Below, one piece after another: positions 1-14,341 of a stretch of 64,000 nt of DNA. A program made the position numbers and the translations under genes. The stretch is from Oscillospiraceae bacterium (GTDB lineage Bacteria > Bacillota > Clostridia > Oscillospirales > Oscillospiraceae). Position 1 is the first letter of the stretch. Each line of letters begins with the position of its first letter. The stretch covers positions 1 to 64,000 of the forward strand of contig CACYHB010000002.1 in assembly GCA_902774015.1 (NCBI GenBank), in the 5' to 3' direction. The notes beneath the pieces were generated by a model. It did no database searches. It had not been told where the DNA came from and saw only the letters and a program-made list of their open reading frames with translations.

Positions 1-4175
<4,175 letters not shown>

Positions 4176-4192
4176 ACCGTCAATATACAGCA

Positions 4193-4223
4193 AAAAACGC
4201 ACACCGTTCGGTGTGCGTTTTTG
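4193..4223 (+). terminator. rho-independent terminator after rpoC
   Basis: Arms AACGCACACC and GGTGTGCGTT with a GTTC loop, followed by a T run. Because the stem is flanked by A and T runs it can also serve the convergent gene at 4236-5279. Confidence 0.9.
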
Positions 4224-4235
4224 CGTTTTGTGTTT

Positions 4236-5279
4236 TCATTTGTTCTGTGCGCCTTCCATCAATGCGCGGAGCCGGCGGATCTCACGGTGGAGCTGGTCGA
4301 CGGTCTCGCCGCTGCGGCAGTCGTAGTCCTCATCCGTGATCCGAAGCTGCCACTCGATCGCCTCGATGGCCTCCGCGTAGCGGTGCTGCATCTCGCGCAC
4401 ATGGGCGAGGGAGATGCAGCCGTCGGTAAAGCGCGGGGGCTGCTGAATTTCGACTGCGCGCTTGAAGTACGCCGCCGCCTCATCGTAGCAGCCCTCCATC
4501 GCCTTCACGTCGCCGAGGGAGAGACAGACCATCCAGTCGTCGGGAAAGCGCTCTTCCATCTCGCGCCAGATCTCCCAGGCTTTCGCGCGGTTGCCGGAAT
4601 ACCACTCGATGTACCCTGCGTAGAGGGGCGTGCGGCGCGTGTCGTCGACCTTCGCGAGCATTTTGTGCGCCTCGCGCGCTTCGTCAAAGCGATAGTCGTC
4701 CATCAGATTGTCCATCAGCCACATCCAGCCGCGCCAGCTCTCCGGATGCTCGGCAAGGTGCGCTTTCAAGACGTCTATGAGTTTGTGGTGGTTCCGCACA
4801 CACCAGTCGGGAAAATAGCCGCCCATTGCGGTGTTGAGCTCCGCATAGGCTCCGCGCTTCGAGGGCTCGAACTTGAGCGCCTCCCGCGCGAACTCGCCCG
4901 CCTTCTCACGGAAGCGGTCGGCCCGCTGGTTGTAGAGGCTTGCGAGCATTTCCCAGCAATCCGCCGGGCGGTAACCCTCCTTGATCTTCGACGTCAGCCA
5001 GCGCTCGGCCCTGTCGGCCTCCTCCTGCCGAACGTCCCGCTCGTCCCAGAGCATGTTCTGGATGCGGTCATATTCCTTGTCATCGGTCAGGGAGAACAGC
5101 TCGTCTATTGTGACGCCGAAATAGACAGCGATCTCCGGCAGCAGCTGAATGTCCGGAGCAGACTGGCCTGTTTCCCATTTGCTGACAGCCTGTGAGCTCA
5201 CGTTCAGGGCCCCTGCCAGCGTCTCCTGCGTGATGCCCTTCGCGCTTCTCAATCTTTTGATTTTGGTTCCTATTTCCAT
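4236..5279 (-). CDS. XRE-family regulator with C-terminal helical repeat region
   Basis: 347 aa. Residues 1-62 form a helix-turn-helix of the Cro/CI (XRE) type: IKRLRSAKGITQETLAGALN, then VSSQAVSKWETGQSAPDIQLL, the standard recognition-helix pattern. The remaining ~280 residues are helical with repeated W and Y positions and read like degenerate TPR units (for example PLYAGYIEWYSGNRAKAWEIW), as in XRE regulators whose C-terminal half senses a peptide or partner protein; that role is inferred. An upstream ATG at 5288 is in frame, but the ribosome binding site GGAAAGG touches it and sits 9 bases from the ATG at 5279, so the latter is preferred. The gene stands alone, convergent to rpoC and divergent from the V-ATPase operon. 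Target genes cannot be told from sequence. Confidence 0.85.
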   Translation of the reverse strand: MEIGTKIKRLRSAKGITQETLAGALNVSSQAVSKWETGQSAPDIQLLPEIAVYFGVTIDELFSLTDDKEYDRIQNMLWDERDVRQEEADRAERWLTSKIKEGYRPADCWEMLASLYNQRADRFREKAGEFAREALKFEPSKRGAYAELNTAMGGYFPDWCVRNHHKLIDVLKAHLAEHPESWRGWMWLMDNLMDDYRFDEAREAHKMLAKVDDTRRTPLYAGYIEWYSGNRAKAWEIWREMEERFPDDWMVCLSLGDVKAMEGCYDEAAAYFKRAVEIQQPPRFTDGCISLAHVREMQHRYAEAIEAIEWQLRITDEDYDCRSGETVDQLHREIRRLRALMEGAQNK

Positions 5280-5420
5280 ACTTCTCATCCTTTCCGGTGT
5301 CGTTGAGAAAAGTGTAGCACAGACGTGATAAAATGAAAAGCGAGGCGTACTTGATTTCCCTCAACCGGCGGTCGGGAAAAGAAGATATGGAAAACGAATA
5401 ATCAGTATACGCAAAACGAA

Positions 5421-5450
5421 TTGACGGAAAGTTAACAATTAGCGTATAAT
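5421..5450 (+). promoter_or_regulatory. sigma-A promoter P1 of the V-ATPase operon
   Basis: -35 TTGACG (5421-5426), 18-base spacer, -10 TATAAT (5445-5450). Near-perfect consensus facing the operon. Confidence 0.75.
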
Positions 5451-5502
5451 GCAAATACAGATCTCAGAAGGAAAAATGACCGGACAGAAGCGCATATTGT
5501 CC

Positions 5503-5531
5503 TTGAAACGGGGCGTGTTCTGCGGTAAAAT
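5503..5531 (+). promoter_or_regulatory. sigma-A promoter P2 of the V-ATPase operon
   Basis: -35 TTGAAA (5503-5508), 17-base spacer, -10 TAAAAT (5526-5531). It lies about 80 bases after P1 and about 87 bases before the first start codon. Confidence 0.65.
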
Positions 5532-5617
5532 AATAAGGTCAGAAACATAAGCAAAAGAAGAGCGACTATATTTTGCAACCCAAGATGACGGAATTCGAGA
5601 GAAGAGGGGGTGTGTCC

Positions 5618-5932
5618 ATGTCAATGGAAGCGATTGTGCGTGTCACCGCCGCGGAGAGCGAGGCGAAGGCCGCCGTCCAGGCGGCTGAGGCCAAAGCCAG
5701 GCAGAAGCTGGAGGAAGCGGAAGCTGCCGGCCGTGCCGCTGTGGAGGCTGCCGCTGCTAAGGCCGACGCCGAGCTGCGTGAGCTGCGCCTGAAAGCGGAG
5801 GAGAAATACCGGAGTGACGCCGCCGCACAGATGGAAACGCTGGAGGGCCGGAAAGCGGCGCTCCGCGCATCTGCCGGGGAGAAGCTCGACCAGGCAGCGG
5901 CGCTCATTGTGGAAAGGATAGTGAACAACTGA
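5618..5932 (+). CDS. ntpF: V-type ATPase subunit G/H (peripheral stalk)
   Basis: 104 aa and almost wholly alpha-helical: Ala, Glu, Lys and Arg dominate and heptads run through the middle (AEAKARQKLEEAEAAGRAAV). This is the pattern of the G/H subunit that pairs with subunit E to form the peripheral stalk of prokaryotic V/A-type ATPases. It is first in the operon, directly before subunit I, the usual place for this subunit. The ATG at 5618 is chosen because GAGGGGG lies 7 bases upstream; an in-frame TTG at 5573 has no ribosome binding site. The symbol follows Enterococcus hirae ntpF. The family is assigned from composition plus position, since the subunit is poorly conserved. Confidence 0.85.
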   Translation: MSMEAIVRVTAAESEAKAAVQAAEAKARQKLEEAEAAGRAAVEAAAAKADAELRELRLKAEEKYRSDAAAQMETLEGRKAALRASAGEKLDQAAALIVERIVNN

Positions 5933-5933
5933 C

Positions 5934-7910
5934 ATGGCCATTTTACGAATGAAACGGCTTCGACTGATCGCCGTTCGTTCCCGCAAGGAAGAACTGCTGC
6001 GCAGGCTGACCGAACTCGGCTGCGTGGAGATTTCCGAGAGCGGGGAAGAACTGCGGCAGAACGAAAGCCTCCGGCCGGAGAGCGGCGGCCTCATCGCCGC
6101 GCGCACCCGGCAGGCGTCCCTTGACCATGCGCTGGAACTACTGGGGCAGTATGTTCCGGTCAAGAGCAGGCTGCTCTCCGCAAAGCCCGAGCTGGCCGGC
6201 AGCGTTTTCCTGGAGGATGACGGGCTGGAAGAGGCCCTTGCATTCGCCGATCAGATCACCGAAGCTCACGAGCAGATCCGCCGCCTGAGCGCGGAGGAGA
6301 GCCGTCAGCGCGCGATCGTAGAATCGCTGCAGCCCTGGATGAGTCTGAATCAGCCGCTGGAATGCACAGGCACCGAGAGGACCGAACTGGTCCTGGGTAC
6401 GATTCCCGGCAAGGTCAGCCTGAACGCCGCCGTGGAGGCCCTGGGCGATGCGGCGGACGAGGCGGAACTCTTCCCCGTCAGCGAGGATAAGAGCGCGAGG
6501 TATCTTGCGCTGCTGTGCATCCGTGAGCAGATGGCCGCGGCGCAGGAATCGCTGCGCAGCTTCGGCTTTACCGCCGCAGCCCTCGGCGGGCTGAGCGGCA
6601 CTCCGAAGGAGGCGGCCGCCGCGGCGGAGGAAAGACTCAGGCAGCTTGGCGAAGAGAAGCAGACGCTGATCGATGACATCAAAGCCCTGAGCGTACACCG
6701 GGACGCGCTCAAGCTCGCCTGCGACAAGCTCACGACCCGCGTCGCCATGGCGGAGGCGGAGGAGAGGCTTGTCGGCACCGAGAGCACCCTCGTGCTGGAG
6801 GGCTGGATGCCTGCCGAGCGGGAAGAGGAACTGGAAAAGCTCTTTTCGGAATTCGACTGCGCCTGGGAGTGCCGGGATCCGGAGCCCGAGGAATATCCGG
6901 AAGTCCCCGTAAAGCTCAAAAACAATCAGGTGACAAATGCGCTGAACATGGTCACCAATATGTACAGTCTGCCGGCCTACGGCACGGTGGACCCGAACCC
7001 GCTGATGGCGCCCTTCTTCATCCTGTTCTACGGACTGATGATGGCGGACATGGGCTACGGCCTCATTATGATCGCTGCGGCGCTGATCGGCCTGAAAAAG
7101 CTCAAGCCCAGGGGAGGAAGCCTCGCTTTCTGCCAGCTGCTGCTCTACGGCGGCATTTCCACGTTTATTATGGGCGCGCTCACCGGCGGCCTCTTCGGCA
7201 ACGCACCGGAGGTCATTGCGGGGATGTTCGGCTCCGACTGGAAAGGCCTGCCCGCGCTGTTCAGCCCCGTGCGAGACAGTACCCTCGTGCTCTACGGCGC
7301 CATGGGACTGGGCGTCATCCACCTGAATGCCGGCATGCTCGTCTCCTTCCTGGAGAAGAAAAAGAACGGGCACCTGATGGACGGTATTTTCGAGGAGGGC
7401 CCGCTGTGGGTCATCCTGATCGGCGGCGTGCTGCTGGCGCTGGATATGCTGGGCATTGCTTCATCCCGCCTGCTGCACAACCTGGGCCTTGCGATCCTGA
7501 TCGTGGGCTGCGTGATGCTGCTTTTCGGCGCGGGGCGCCACAGCAAGGGCTTCGGCAAGGTTACGGCCGCTTTCGGCATCATCTACAATACCCTTACCGG
7601 CTGGTTCGGCGATGTTCTGAGCTATTCCCGTATCATGGCCCTGATGCTGGCCGGCGGCGTTGTGGCGCAGGTGTTCAACACCATCGCCGCCATGCCCTCG
7701 GCAAACGGCGTTACGCCGGTGTCCGGCCTCGTCTTTATCCTGATCTTCCTGGTCGGCCACGCGCTGAACTTCGGCCTGAATCTGCTGGGCTGCTTTGTGC
7801 ATGACCTGCGTCTCCAGTGCCTGGAGTTCTTCGGCAAGTTCTATCAGGACGGCGGCAAGCCCTTTGAACCGCTTGCGATCCGCACAAGGTTCATCAATCC
7901 GGAAGAATAA
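5934..7910 (+). CDS. ntpI: V-type ATPase subunit I (membrane stator subunit a)
   Basis: 658 aa. The N-terminal half (about 1-330) is soluble and rich in coiled coil; the C-terminal half (about 345-640) carries seven or eight hydrophobic helices with the family pattern NPLMAPFFILFYGLMMADMG and later GDVLSYSRIMALMLAGG. That last segment contains the conserved Arg (SYSRIMAL) that faces the rotor ring and releases the ion from the ring carboxylate. The protein anchors the peripheral stalks and forms the two half-channels next to subunit K. The start is one base after the preceding stop, with GGAAAGGA upstream. Length is normal for the family. Confidence 0.97.
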   Translation: MAILRMKRLRLIAVRSRKEELLRRLTELGCVEISESGEELRQNESLRPESGGLIAARTRQASLDHALELLGQYVPVKSRLLSAKPELAGSVFLEDDGLEEALAFADQITEAHEQIRRLSAEESRQRAIVESLQPWMSLNQPLECTGTERTELVLGTIPGKVSLNAAVEALGDAADEAELFPVSEDKSARYLALLCIREQMAAAQESLRSFGFTAAALGGLSGTPKEAAAAAEERLRQLGEEKQTLIDDIKALSVHRDALKLACDKLTTRVAMAEAEERLVGTESTLVLEGWMPAEREEELEKLFSEFDCAWECRDPEPEEYPEVPVKLKNNQVTNALNMVTNMYSLPAYGTVDPNPLMAPFFILFYGLMMADMGYGLIMIAAALIGLKKLKPRGGSLAFCQLLLYGGISTFIMGALTGGLFGNAPEVIAGMFGSDWKGLPALFSPVRDSTLVLYGAMGLGVIHLNAGMLVSFLEKKKNGHLMDGIFEEGPLWVILIGGVLLALDMLGIASSRLLHNLGLAILIVGCVMLLFGAGRHSKGFGKVTAAFGIIYNTLTGWFGDVLSYSRIMALMLAGGVVAQVFNTIAAMPSANGVTPVSGLVFILIFLVGHALNFGLNLLGCFVHDLRLQCLEFFGKFYQDGGKPFEPLAIRTRFINPEE

Positions 7911-7935
7911 ACAATATACATACACCACTTATTAG

Positions 7936-8433
<498 letters not shown>

Positions 8434-8451
8434 TCGCAGATAGGAGCAGAT

Positions 8452-9039
8452 ATGAAAGGCACTGAAAAAATCATCGCGCATATCCAGGCTGACGCGCAGG
8501 CGCAGGTGGACGCGATCCTCGCTCAGGCCGAGCAGCAGTGCGCCGAAATCAGGGACGGCTTTGAAAAGCAGGCGGCGGAACGATATTCCGAGCGGATCCG
8601 CGCCGGCGTGAAGGCCTGCCAGGACGAGGTGGACAGCCGACTCCGCATCGACCAGATGGAGGCCCGCAAGGGCATGCTGGCCGTGAAGCAGGAGCTGGTG
8701 GCCCGGTCCTTCGATCAGGCGCTTACGGCGCTCTGCGCCCTGCCGGAGGAGGAATATGTCGCCTTCCTCACTAAGCTCGCCGTCGGAGCCTCCGTCAGCG
8801 GAGACGAGGAGATCATCCTCAACCCGCGGGACCGGGCAGCAGTGGGAGAAAAGGTCGTGGAGGCCGCGAATGCTGCGCTTAACGGCGGAAAGCTGCGTCT
8901 CTCCGGCGAGACCCGCGATTTTGCCGGCGGCCTGATCCTGCGCCGCGGCAATGTGGAAGCCAACTGCACGGCGGAGCTTCTGGTGGAGCTCTCCCGGAGC
9001 GAGCTGTCCAACGAGATCGCGGGCATCCTCTTCGCATAA
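8452..9039 (+). CDS. ntpE: V-type ATPase subunit E (peripheral stalk)
   Basis: 195 aa. The N-terminal ~85 residues form a long helix rich in Ala, Gln and Glu (HIQADAQAQVDAILAQAEQQ) that pairs with subunit G/H. The C-terminal part is globular, with the family features ILNPRDRAAVGE and a Gly-rich strand DFAGGLILRRGNVEANCT, which contacts the top of the A3B3 head. It starts 18 bases after ntpK with TAGGAG upstream. Nothing unusual apart from normal operon placement between K and C. Confidence 0.95.
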   Translation: MKGTEKIIAHIQADAQAQVDAILAQAEQQCAEIRDGFEKQAAERYSERIRAGVKACQDEVDSRLRIDQMEARKGMLAVKQELVARSFDQALTALCALPEEEYVAFLTKLAVGASVSGDEEIILNPRDRAAVGEKVVEAANAALNGGKLRLSGETRDFAGGLILRRGNVEANCTAELLVELSRSELSNEIAGILFA

Positions 9040-9066
9040 GCCCTCGGTCAAAGGAGGGAAACAAAT

Positions 9067-10059
9067 TTGGCTACGAAGAAAGAAGCGTATCTCTTCCTCT
9101 CCGCCATGCTGCGGGCCAGAGAACCCGGCATGCTGACCCGGGAAAAGGCCGAGCGCATGCTGGACGCCGCTTCCTATGAGGAATGCGCCAAGCTTCTGAC
9201 CGACTGCGGCTATGAGGATATGTCCCAGAAGAAAGCCGGAGAGATCGAACAGCTTCTGGCACAGCGGCGCACGGCGGTCTGGAAGGAACTGGAGACCATG
9301 GTGCCCGACCGGGCGCTGGTGGACTTCTTCCGCATCAAGTATGATTACCACAATGCAAAGGTGATCCTCAAGGCTGACGCCCAGGGACTGGATGAGAGTG
9401 CACTGCTCTCCGACTCCGGCCGGGTCGGAGCGGATGTGCTGCTCCATGCCGTCCATGAGGACAACTACCGGGATCTGCCCGAGGCCATGGGCCGGGCGGT
9501 CCGCGAGGCCGCAGGCATCCTGGCGCGCACCGCCAATCCCCAACTGGCGGATTTCCATCTGGACAAGGCCTGTTTTTCCGAACTGACAGAGCTGAGCAAA
9601 AAGCTCGACAGCAGGTTTCTCCGAGGCTATGCGGCCATCATGGCCGACAGCACCAACCTTCGCTCCGCTGTGCGTACGCTGCGTATGGGCAAGGACAGCG
9701 GCTATCTGCAGGAGGCACTGGTCCCCGGGGGCACGGTCTCGCCGGAGCGTCTGGCTGCCGCTGCCAACGGCGAGGGCCTGGCGGCCCTGTTCCAGAGCTC
9801 CCGCCTCTCCGAGGCTGCCGCCCTGGGCGCCGCCGCCGTGGAGGGCGGCACCATGACCGCCTTTGAGCTTGCCTGCGACAATGCGGTGAATTCCTATATC
9901 AAAGAGGCCAAGCTCGTGGGCTACGGCGAAGAGCCGGTGATCGCCTATCTTGCGGCCGTGGAAAACGAGATCACCGCGGTGCGCATGATCCTGACGGGGA
10001 GACTTGCGGGCATTGCCCCCAGGGTGATCCGGGAAAGGCTGCGTGATCTGTATGCTTAA
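9067..10059 (+). CDS. ntpC: V-type ATPase subunit C (d-type socket subunit)
   Basis: 330 aa, all helical, with the three related domains typical of archaeal/bacterial subunit C (AC39/d family). Motifs such as DFFRIKYDYHNAKVILKA and the C-terminal EEPVIAYLAAVENEITAVRMIL are characteristic. The protein caps the rotor ring and links it to the D-F shaft. The start codon is TTG at 9067 with AAGGAGGG upstream; no ATG in frame fits the ribosome binding site. It overlaps the next gene by 8 bases, so translation is probably coupled. Confidence 0.95.
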   Translation: MATKKEAYLFLSAMLRAREPGMLTREKAERMLDAASYEECAKLLTDCGYEDMSQKKAGEIEQLLAQRRTAVWKELETMVPDRALVDFFRIKYDYHNAKVILKADAQGLDESALLSDSGRVGADVLLHAVHEDNYRDLPEAMGRAVREAAGILARTANPQLADFHLDKACFSELTELSKKLDSRFLRGYAAIMADSTNLRSAVRTLRMGKDSGYLQEALVPGGTVSPERLAAAANGEGLAALFQSSRLSEAAALGAAAVEGGTMTAFELACDNAVNSYIKEAKLVGYGEEPVIAYLAAVENEITAVRMILTGRLAGIAPRVIRERLRDLYA

Positions 10060-10372
10060 AATCGCTGTTATCGGAGGCAGAGAGACTGTGATGGGCTTCA
10101 AGGCCCTGGGGCTGGAGACCTGCCCCGCGGCCAACGCCCATGAGGCGCGGGAAGCGCTGCGCCGCCTCACCCGCGAGAGCGAGGACTATGCCATCATCTA
10201 CATTGAGGAGGGCCTTGCCCAGCAGCTTTCGGCGGAGATCGACAAGTATAAAGACAGTCCCACCCCGGCCATCATCCTGATCCCGGGCCGTGAGGGCTCC
10301 ATCGGCCTTGGCCAGTCGGCGCTGAAAGCCGCTGTCGAGCGGGCCGTCGGCACCAATATCCTGGGCGACTGA
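10052..10372 (+). CDS. ntpG: V-type ATPase subunit F (central shaft)
   Basis: 106 aa with a CheY-like alpha/beta fold: strand LKIAVIGGRETVMGFKALGL, strand YAIIYIEEGLA, then TPAIILIPG, all family hallmarks. It binds subunit D in the rotating shaft. The ATG at 10052 overlaps the end of ntpC; a GTG nine bases earlier (10043) is also in frame but would add residues the family lacks. Symbol after E. hirae ntpG. Confidence 0.94.
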   Translation: MLKIAVIGGRETVMGFKALGLETCPAANAHEAREALRRLTRESEDYAIIYIEEGLAQQLSAEIDKYKDSPTPAIILIPGREGSIGLGQSALKAAVERAVGTNILGD

Positions 10373-10396
10373 GCCAAAAAGGAAAGGAAGAGTGAA

Positions 10397-12166
10397 ATGA
10401 GCGGAAGAATTACCAAAGTATCCGGCCCGCTTGTCGTGGCGGAGGGCCTTGCGGACGCCAACGTCTCTGACGTGGTGCGCGTGGGCTCTCAGCGCCTGAT
10501 CGGCGAGATCCTGAATATGACCGGCGACCGCGCCTCCATCCAGGTCTACGAGGAGACCTCCGGCCTTGGACCCGGCGCCGAGGTCGTTACCACCGGCATG
10601 CCCATGTCCGTAGAGCTTGGACCCGGCATGCTGGACAATATCTACGACGGCATCCAGCGTCCGCTGCCCGAGATGCGCGCGCTCACCGGCGACTCCATCA
10701 CTCGCGGCACCGACGTGCCCTCTCTGAACCGGGAAAAGAAATGGGACTTCGTGCCCGTCGCCAAGCCCGGCGACAAGGTCATCCCGGGCGACGTGCTGGG
10801 CACCGTGCAGGAGACCAGCGCCATCCTCCACAAGATCATGGTGCCCCGCGGCGTGTCCGGCGAGGTGGTCTCCGTGGAGAGCGGCGAGCACGTGGTCACC
10901 GATGTGATCGCCGTCGTGCGCGACGAGAAGGGCAAGGATCATGAGCTGACCATGATGCAGCGCTGGCCCGTCCGTATCGCGAGACCCTATGAGAGAAAGT
11001 ACGTGCCTGCCCGCCCCATGAACTCCGGACAGCGCATTATCGACACCATGTTCCCCATTGCCAAGGGCGGCACCGCCGCCGTCCCCGGCCCCTTCGGCTC
11101 CGGCAAGACCGTCGTGCAGCATCAGCTTGCCAAATGGTCGGACGTGGATATCGTCATCTACATCGGCTGCGGTGAACGCGGCAACGAGATGACCGACGTT
11201 CTGATGGAGTTCCCCGAGCTGAAGGACCCAAGAAACGGCGAACCGCTGATGAAGCGCACCGTTTTGATCGCCAATACCTCCGATATGCCCGTGGCTGCCC
11301 GCGAAGCCTCCATTTATACCGGCATCACCATCGCCGAGTACTTCCGCGACATGGGCTATGACGTGGCCGTCCTGGCCGACTCCACCTCGCGCTGGGCCGA
11401 GGCGCTGCGCGAGATGTCCGGCCGCCTGGAGGAGATGCCCGGTGAGGAGGGCTATCCCGCCTACCTGGCCTCCCGCCTTGCGCAGTTCTATGAGCGCGCG
11501 GGTGTGGTCGAGTGCCTGGGCAGCGACGAGCGCCGCGGCTCCGTCACCGCCATCGGCGCCGTGTCACCCCCGGGCGGCGATATTTCCGAGCCCGTCTCCC
11601 AGGCCACGATGCGTATCGTCAAGGTCTTCTGGGCGCTGGACTCCAGTCTGGCCTATGCCCGCCATTTCCCGGCCATCAACTGGCTGACCTCCTATTCCCT
11701 GTATCTGGATTCGCTGGCCCCCTGGTATGCCGAGCAGTTCGGCGAGACCTACATGCATAACCGCACCAAGGCCATGCACATCCTCCAGGAGGAGAGTGAG
11801 CTGCAGGAGATCGTCCGACTGGTGGGTCAGGACGCCCTCTCGGCTGCGGACCGTCTCACCATGGAGACCGCCAAGAGCATCCGTGAGGATTTTCTGCAGC
11901 AGAACGCCTTCGTGGATGAGGACGCCTATTCCTCCTACGCCAAACAGTTTGCGCTGCTGGACCTGGTGCTTCGCTACGACACGCTCTGCCGCGAGGCGCT
12001 CGCCAAAGGCGCGAGTATGAACGGCCTTTTCGCCATCGCCGCCCGCGAAAAGCTGGGCCGCGCCAAGATGGCAGACGCCGACAGCTTCAAGGCTGCCTAT
12101 GACGCAATTGCCGCGCAGATGAAAGCTGAGATCGAGGATGTCATTGCCGGAGGTGAGGACGAATGA
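10397..12166 (+). CDS. ntpA: V-type ATPase catalytic subunit A
   Basis: 589 aa, the normal length. The N-terminal beta-barrel begins [16 protein letters not shown]. The V-type non-homologous insertion lies at about 110-190. The Walker A loop is GPFGSGKT at 231-238, followed by [12 protein letters not shown] with the catalytic glutamate, Walker [18 protein letters not shown], and the C-terminal helical bundle. Three copies alternate with subunit B to hydrolyse or make ATP. AAAGGAAAGGA lies before the ATG, and the stop overlaps ntpB by four bases (ATGA). Confidence 0.98.
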   Translation: MSGRITKVSGPLVVAEGLADANVSDVVRVGSQRLIGEILNMTGDRASIQVYEETSGLGPGAEVVTTGMPMSVELGPGMLDNIYDGIQRPLPEMRALTGDSITRGTDVPSLNREKKWDFVPVAKPGDKVIPGDVLGTVQETSAILHKIMVPRGVSGEVVSVESGEHVVTDVIAVVRDEKGKDHELTMMQRWPVRIARPYERKYVPARPMNSGQRIIDTMFPIAKGGTAAVPGPFGSGKTVVQHQLAKWSDVDIVIYIGCGERGNEMTDVLMEFPELKDPRNGEPLMKRTVLIANTSDMPVAAREASIYTGITIAEYFRDMGYDVAVLADSTSRWAEALREMSGRLEEMPGEEGYPAYLASRLAQFYERAGVVECLGSDERRGSVTAIGAVSPPGGDISEPVSQATMRIVKVFWALDSSLAYARHFPAINWLTSYSLYLDSLAPWYAEQFGETYMHNRTKAMHILQEESELQEIVRLVGQDALSAADRLTMETAKSIREDFLQQNAFVDEDAYSSYAKQFALLDLVLRYDTLCREALAKGASMNGLFAIAAREKLGRAKMADADSFKAAYDAIAAQMKAEIEDVIAGGEDE

Positions 12167-13536
12167 TCAAAGAGTACAAGACCATAAGAGAGATCGCAAG
12201 CCCTCTGATGATCGTGGAGCACGTTGAGGGCGTCACCTACGACGAACTGGGCGAGATCGAGCTGCCCAACGGTGAGACCCGCCGCTGCAAGGTACTTGAA
12301 GTGGAGGGCGACCGTGCGGTCGTTCAGCTCTTTGAGTCTGCCCAGGGCATCAACCTGGCGGAGTCCAAGGTCCGCTTCCTGGGGCATCCCCAGCAGCTCG
12401 CCGTGTCCGAGGATATGCTGGGCCGTGTTTTCAACGGCATGGGCCAGCCCATCGACGGCGGCCCCGATATCCTGGCCGACGCCCATATGGACATCAACGG
12501 CCTGCCCATGAACCCTGCCGCCCGCGCTTACCCCGCCGAGTTTATCCAGACCGGCGTGAGCACCATCGACGGCCTGAACACCCTGGTCCGCGGCCAGAAG
12601 CTGCCCATCTTCTCCGGCTCCGGCCTGCCCCATGCCGCGCTGGCCGCCCAGATTGCCCGCCAGGCCCGCGTGCTTGGCGACAACGAGACCTTCGCCGTCG
12701 TCTTTGCCGCCATCGGCATCACCTTCGAGGAATCCGAATACTTTATCAACGACTTCCGCCGTACCGGCGCCATTGACCGCACGGTAGTCTTCTCCAACCT
12801 GGCCAACGACCCCGCCGTCGAGCGCATCGCAACGCCGCGCGTTGCCCTGACCGCCGCCGAGTACCTGGCTTTTGAGAAAGACATGCAGGTGCTTGTCATT
12901 TTGACCGACATCACCAACTACGCCGAAGCGCTGCGTGAGGTCTCGGCCGCCAAGAAGGAAGTCCCCGGCCGCCGCGGTTACCCCGGCTACATGTATACCG
13001 ACCTTGCCACGCTCTATGAGCGCGCCGGCCGCCGGCAGGGCAAGAAGGGTTCCATCACCATGATCCCCATCCTGACCATGCCCGAGGACGACAAGACCCA
13101 CCCCATTCCCGACCTGACCGGCTACATCACCGAGGGCCAGATCATCCTGAGCCGTGAGCTGTTCCGCAAGGGCATCGTGCCGCCCGTGGATGTGCTGCCC
13201 TCTCTGAGCCGACTGAAGGACAAGGGCATCGGCGTCGGCAAGACCCGTGAGGATCATTCCGGCACCATGAACCAGCTCTTCGCCGCCTATTCCCGCGGCA
13301 AGGACGCCAAGGAGCTCATGACCATTCTGGGCGAGGCCGCTCTGAGCGAGGACGATAAGCTCTTCGCCAAGTTTGCCGAGGAATTTGAGAAGGTCTACGT
13401 GAGCCAGGGCAACAACACCAACCGCACGATCGAGGAGACGCTGAACATCGGCTGGGAACTGCTGAGCATTCTGCCCCGCCGCGAACTCAAACGCATCAAG
13501 CCTGAGTTCATCGAGAAGTATTTACCGGAAAACTGA
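12163..13536 (+). CDS. ntpB: V-type ATPase regulatory subunit B
   Basis: 457 aa. It resembles subunit A but has no Walker A loop: the equivalent place reads [20 protein letters not shown], as expected for the non-catalytic B subunit. The B-family motifs [20 protein letters not shown] and [23 protein letters not shown] are present. The start codon overlaps the ntpA stop, so the two head subunits are translationally coupled, which fits their equal stoichiometry. Confidence 0.98.
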   Translation: MIKEYKTIREIASPLMIVEHVEGVTYDELGEIELPNGETRRCKVLEVEGDRAVVQLFESAQGINLAESKVRFLGHPQQLAVSEDMLGRVFNGMGQPIDGGPDILADAHMDINGLPMNPAARAYPAEFIQTGVSTIDGLNTLVRGQKLPIFSGSGLPHAALAAQIARQARVLGDNETFAVVFAAIGITFEESEYFINDFRRTGAIDRTVVFSNLANDPAVERIATPRVALTAAEYLAFEKDMQVLVILTDITNYAEALREVSAAKKEVPGRRGYPGYMYTDLATLYERAGRRQGKKGSITMIPILTMPEDDKTHPIPDLTGYITEGQIILSRELFRKGIVPPVDVLPSLSRLKDKGIGVGKTREDHSGTMNQLFAAYSRGKDAKELMTILGEAALSEDDKLFAKFAEEFEKVYVSQGNNTNRTIEETLNIGWELLSILPRRELKRIKPEFIEKYLPEN

Positions 13537-13576
13537 GCTTCCGAAGAGCAAAATGAAAAAACGGAGGTGATACTTT

Positions 13577-14227
13577 TTGGCAAATACGACCGTAACCCCG
13601 ACCAGAATGGTGCTGAACCAGCTCAAGGGCCGCCTCAAGACCGCCCGTCGCGGCCATAAGCTGCTGAAAGACAAGCGGGACGAGCTGATGCGCCAGTTTA
13701 TGGACGTGGTGAAACGCAATAAAGAGCTGCGCTATCGCGTGGAAGATGGCCTGACCGGCGCCTTTGCCTCTCTGCAGGTCGCCAGCGCCATCATGTCGCC
13801 CGAGATGCTCGAACAGGCGCTTCTGTATCCGCGGCAGAGTGTGGAGCTGGGGATCAAATACAGGAATGTGATGAGCGTGAACGTGCCGCAGTACAGTTTC
13901 AAGACCAGGAATAACGATCCGTCCGAGATCTACCCCTACGGCTTTGCCCAGACTTCCGGCGAACTGGACGACGCGCTGGACAAGCTGGCGCGCGTGTTTG
14001 AAGATATGCTGGAGCTGGCGCAGGTCGAGAAAACCATGCAGCTGCTGGCCGAAGAGATCGAGAAGACCCGCCGCCGCGTGAACGCCCTGGAGTACGTCAT
14101 GATCCCGGATCTGGAGAAGAACATCAAATACATCACGATGAAGCTGGCGGAGAACGAAAACTCCACCAAGGTGCGTCTGATGAAGGTCAAGGAAATGGTG
14201 CTGCAGGAAGCCCACAATTACAAATAA
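13577..14227 (+). CDS. ntpD: V-type ATPase subunit D (central shaft)
   Basis: 216 aa, two long antiparallel helices enclosing a less ordered middle. The N-terminus (TRMVLNQLKGRLKTARRGHK) and C-terminal part (RRRVNALEYVMIPDLEKNIK) are family signatures. It forms the rotating axle inside A3B3 with subunit F. The start is TTG at 13577, served by an excellent GGAGGTGA 6 bases upstream; TTG starts occur three times in this neighbourhood and look like a trait of the genome. It is the last gene of the ATPase operon; no clear terminator follows before the GNAT gene. Confidence 0.96.
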   Translation: MANTTVTPTRMVLNQLKGRLKTARRGHKLLKDKRDELMRQFMDVVKRNKELRYRVEDGLTGAFASLQVASAIMSPEMLEQALLYPRQSVELGIKYRNVMSVNVPQYSFKTRNNDPSEIYPYGFAQTSGELDDALDKLARVFEDMLELAQVEKTMQLLAEEIEKTRRRVNALEYVMIPDLEKNIKYITMKLAENENSTKVRLMKVKEMVLQEAHNYK

Positions 14228-14234
14228 GTGCATT

Positions 14235-14330
14235 TGAAGATGTCATTCTGAGCGAAACGAAGAATCTCCTGATCGACAGCGGTTACTGCCGAAGAGGGGG
14301 ATTCTTCGCTGCTTTGTCCTTCAGAGAGGG
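14235..14330. repeat. fragment of a dispersed palindromic repeat
   Basis: The segment begins TGTCATTCTGAGCGAA, then GAAGAATCTCC, and later holds the reverse GGGATTCTTCGCTG and TCCTTCAGA. This looks like a truncated copy of the TCATTCTGAG...GAAGAATC repeats common between genes in Firmicutes. Only one copy is in the window, so family membership is inferred from recall. Confidence 0.45.
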
Positions 14331-14341
14331 GGAGAAAGACT

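Larger units (their letters stand above)
5289..5617. other. intergenic region before the V-ATPase operon
   Basis: About 330 bases without a convincing gene. It holds two consecutive sigma-A type promoters for the rightward operon, listed separately. A 24-codon open frame with a GGAAAAATG start at 5470-5479 could be a leader peptide but has no recognisable feature. AT content is higher than in the flanking genes. Confidence 0.6.
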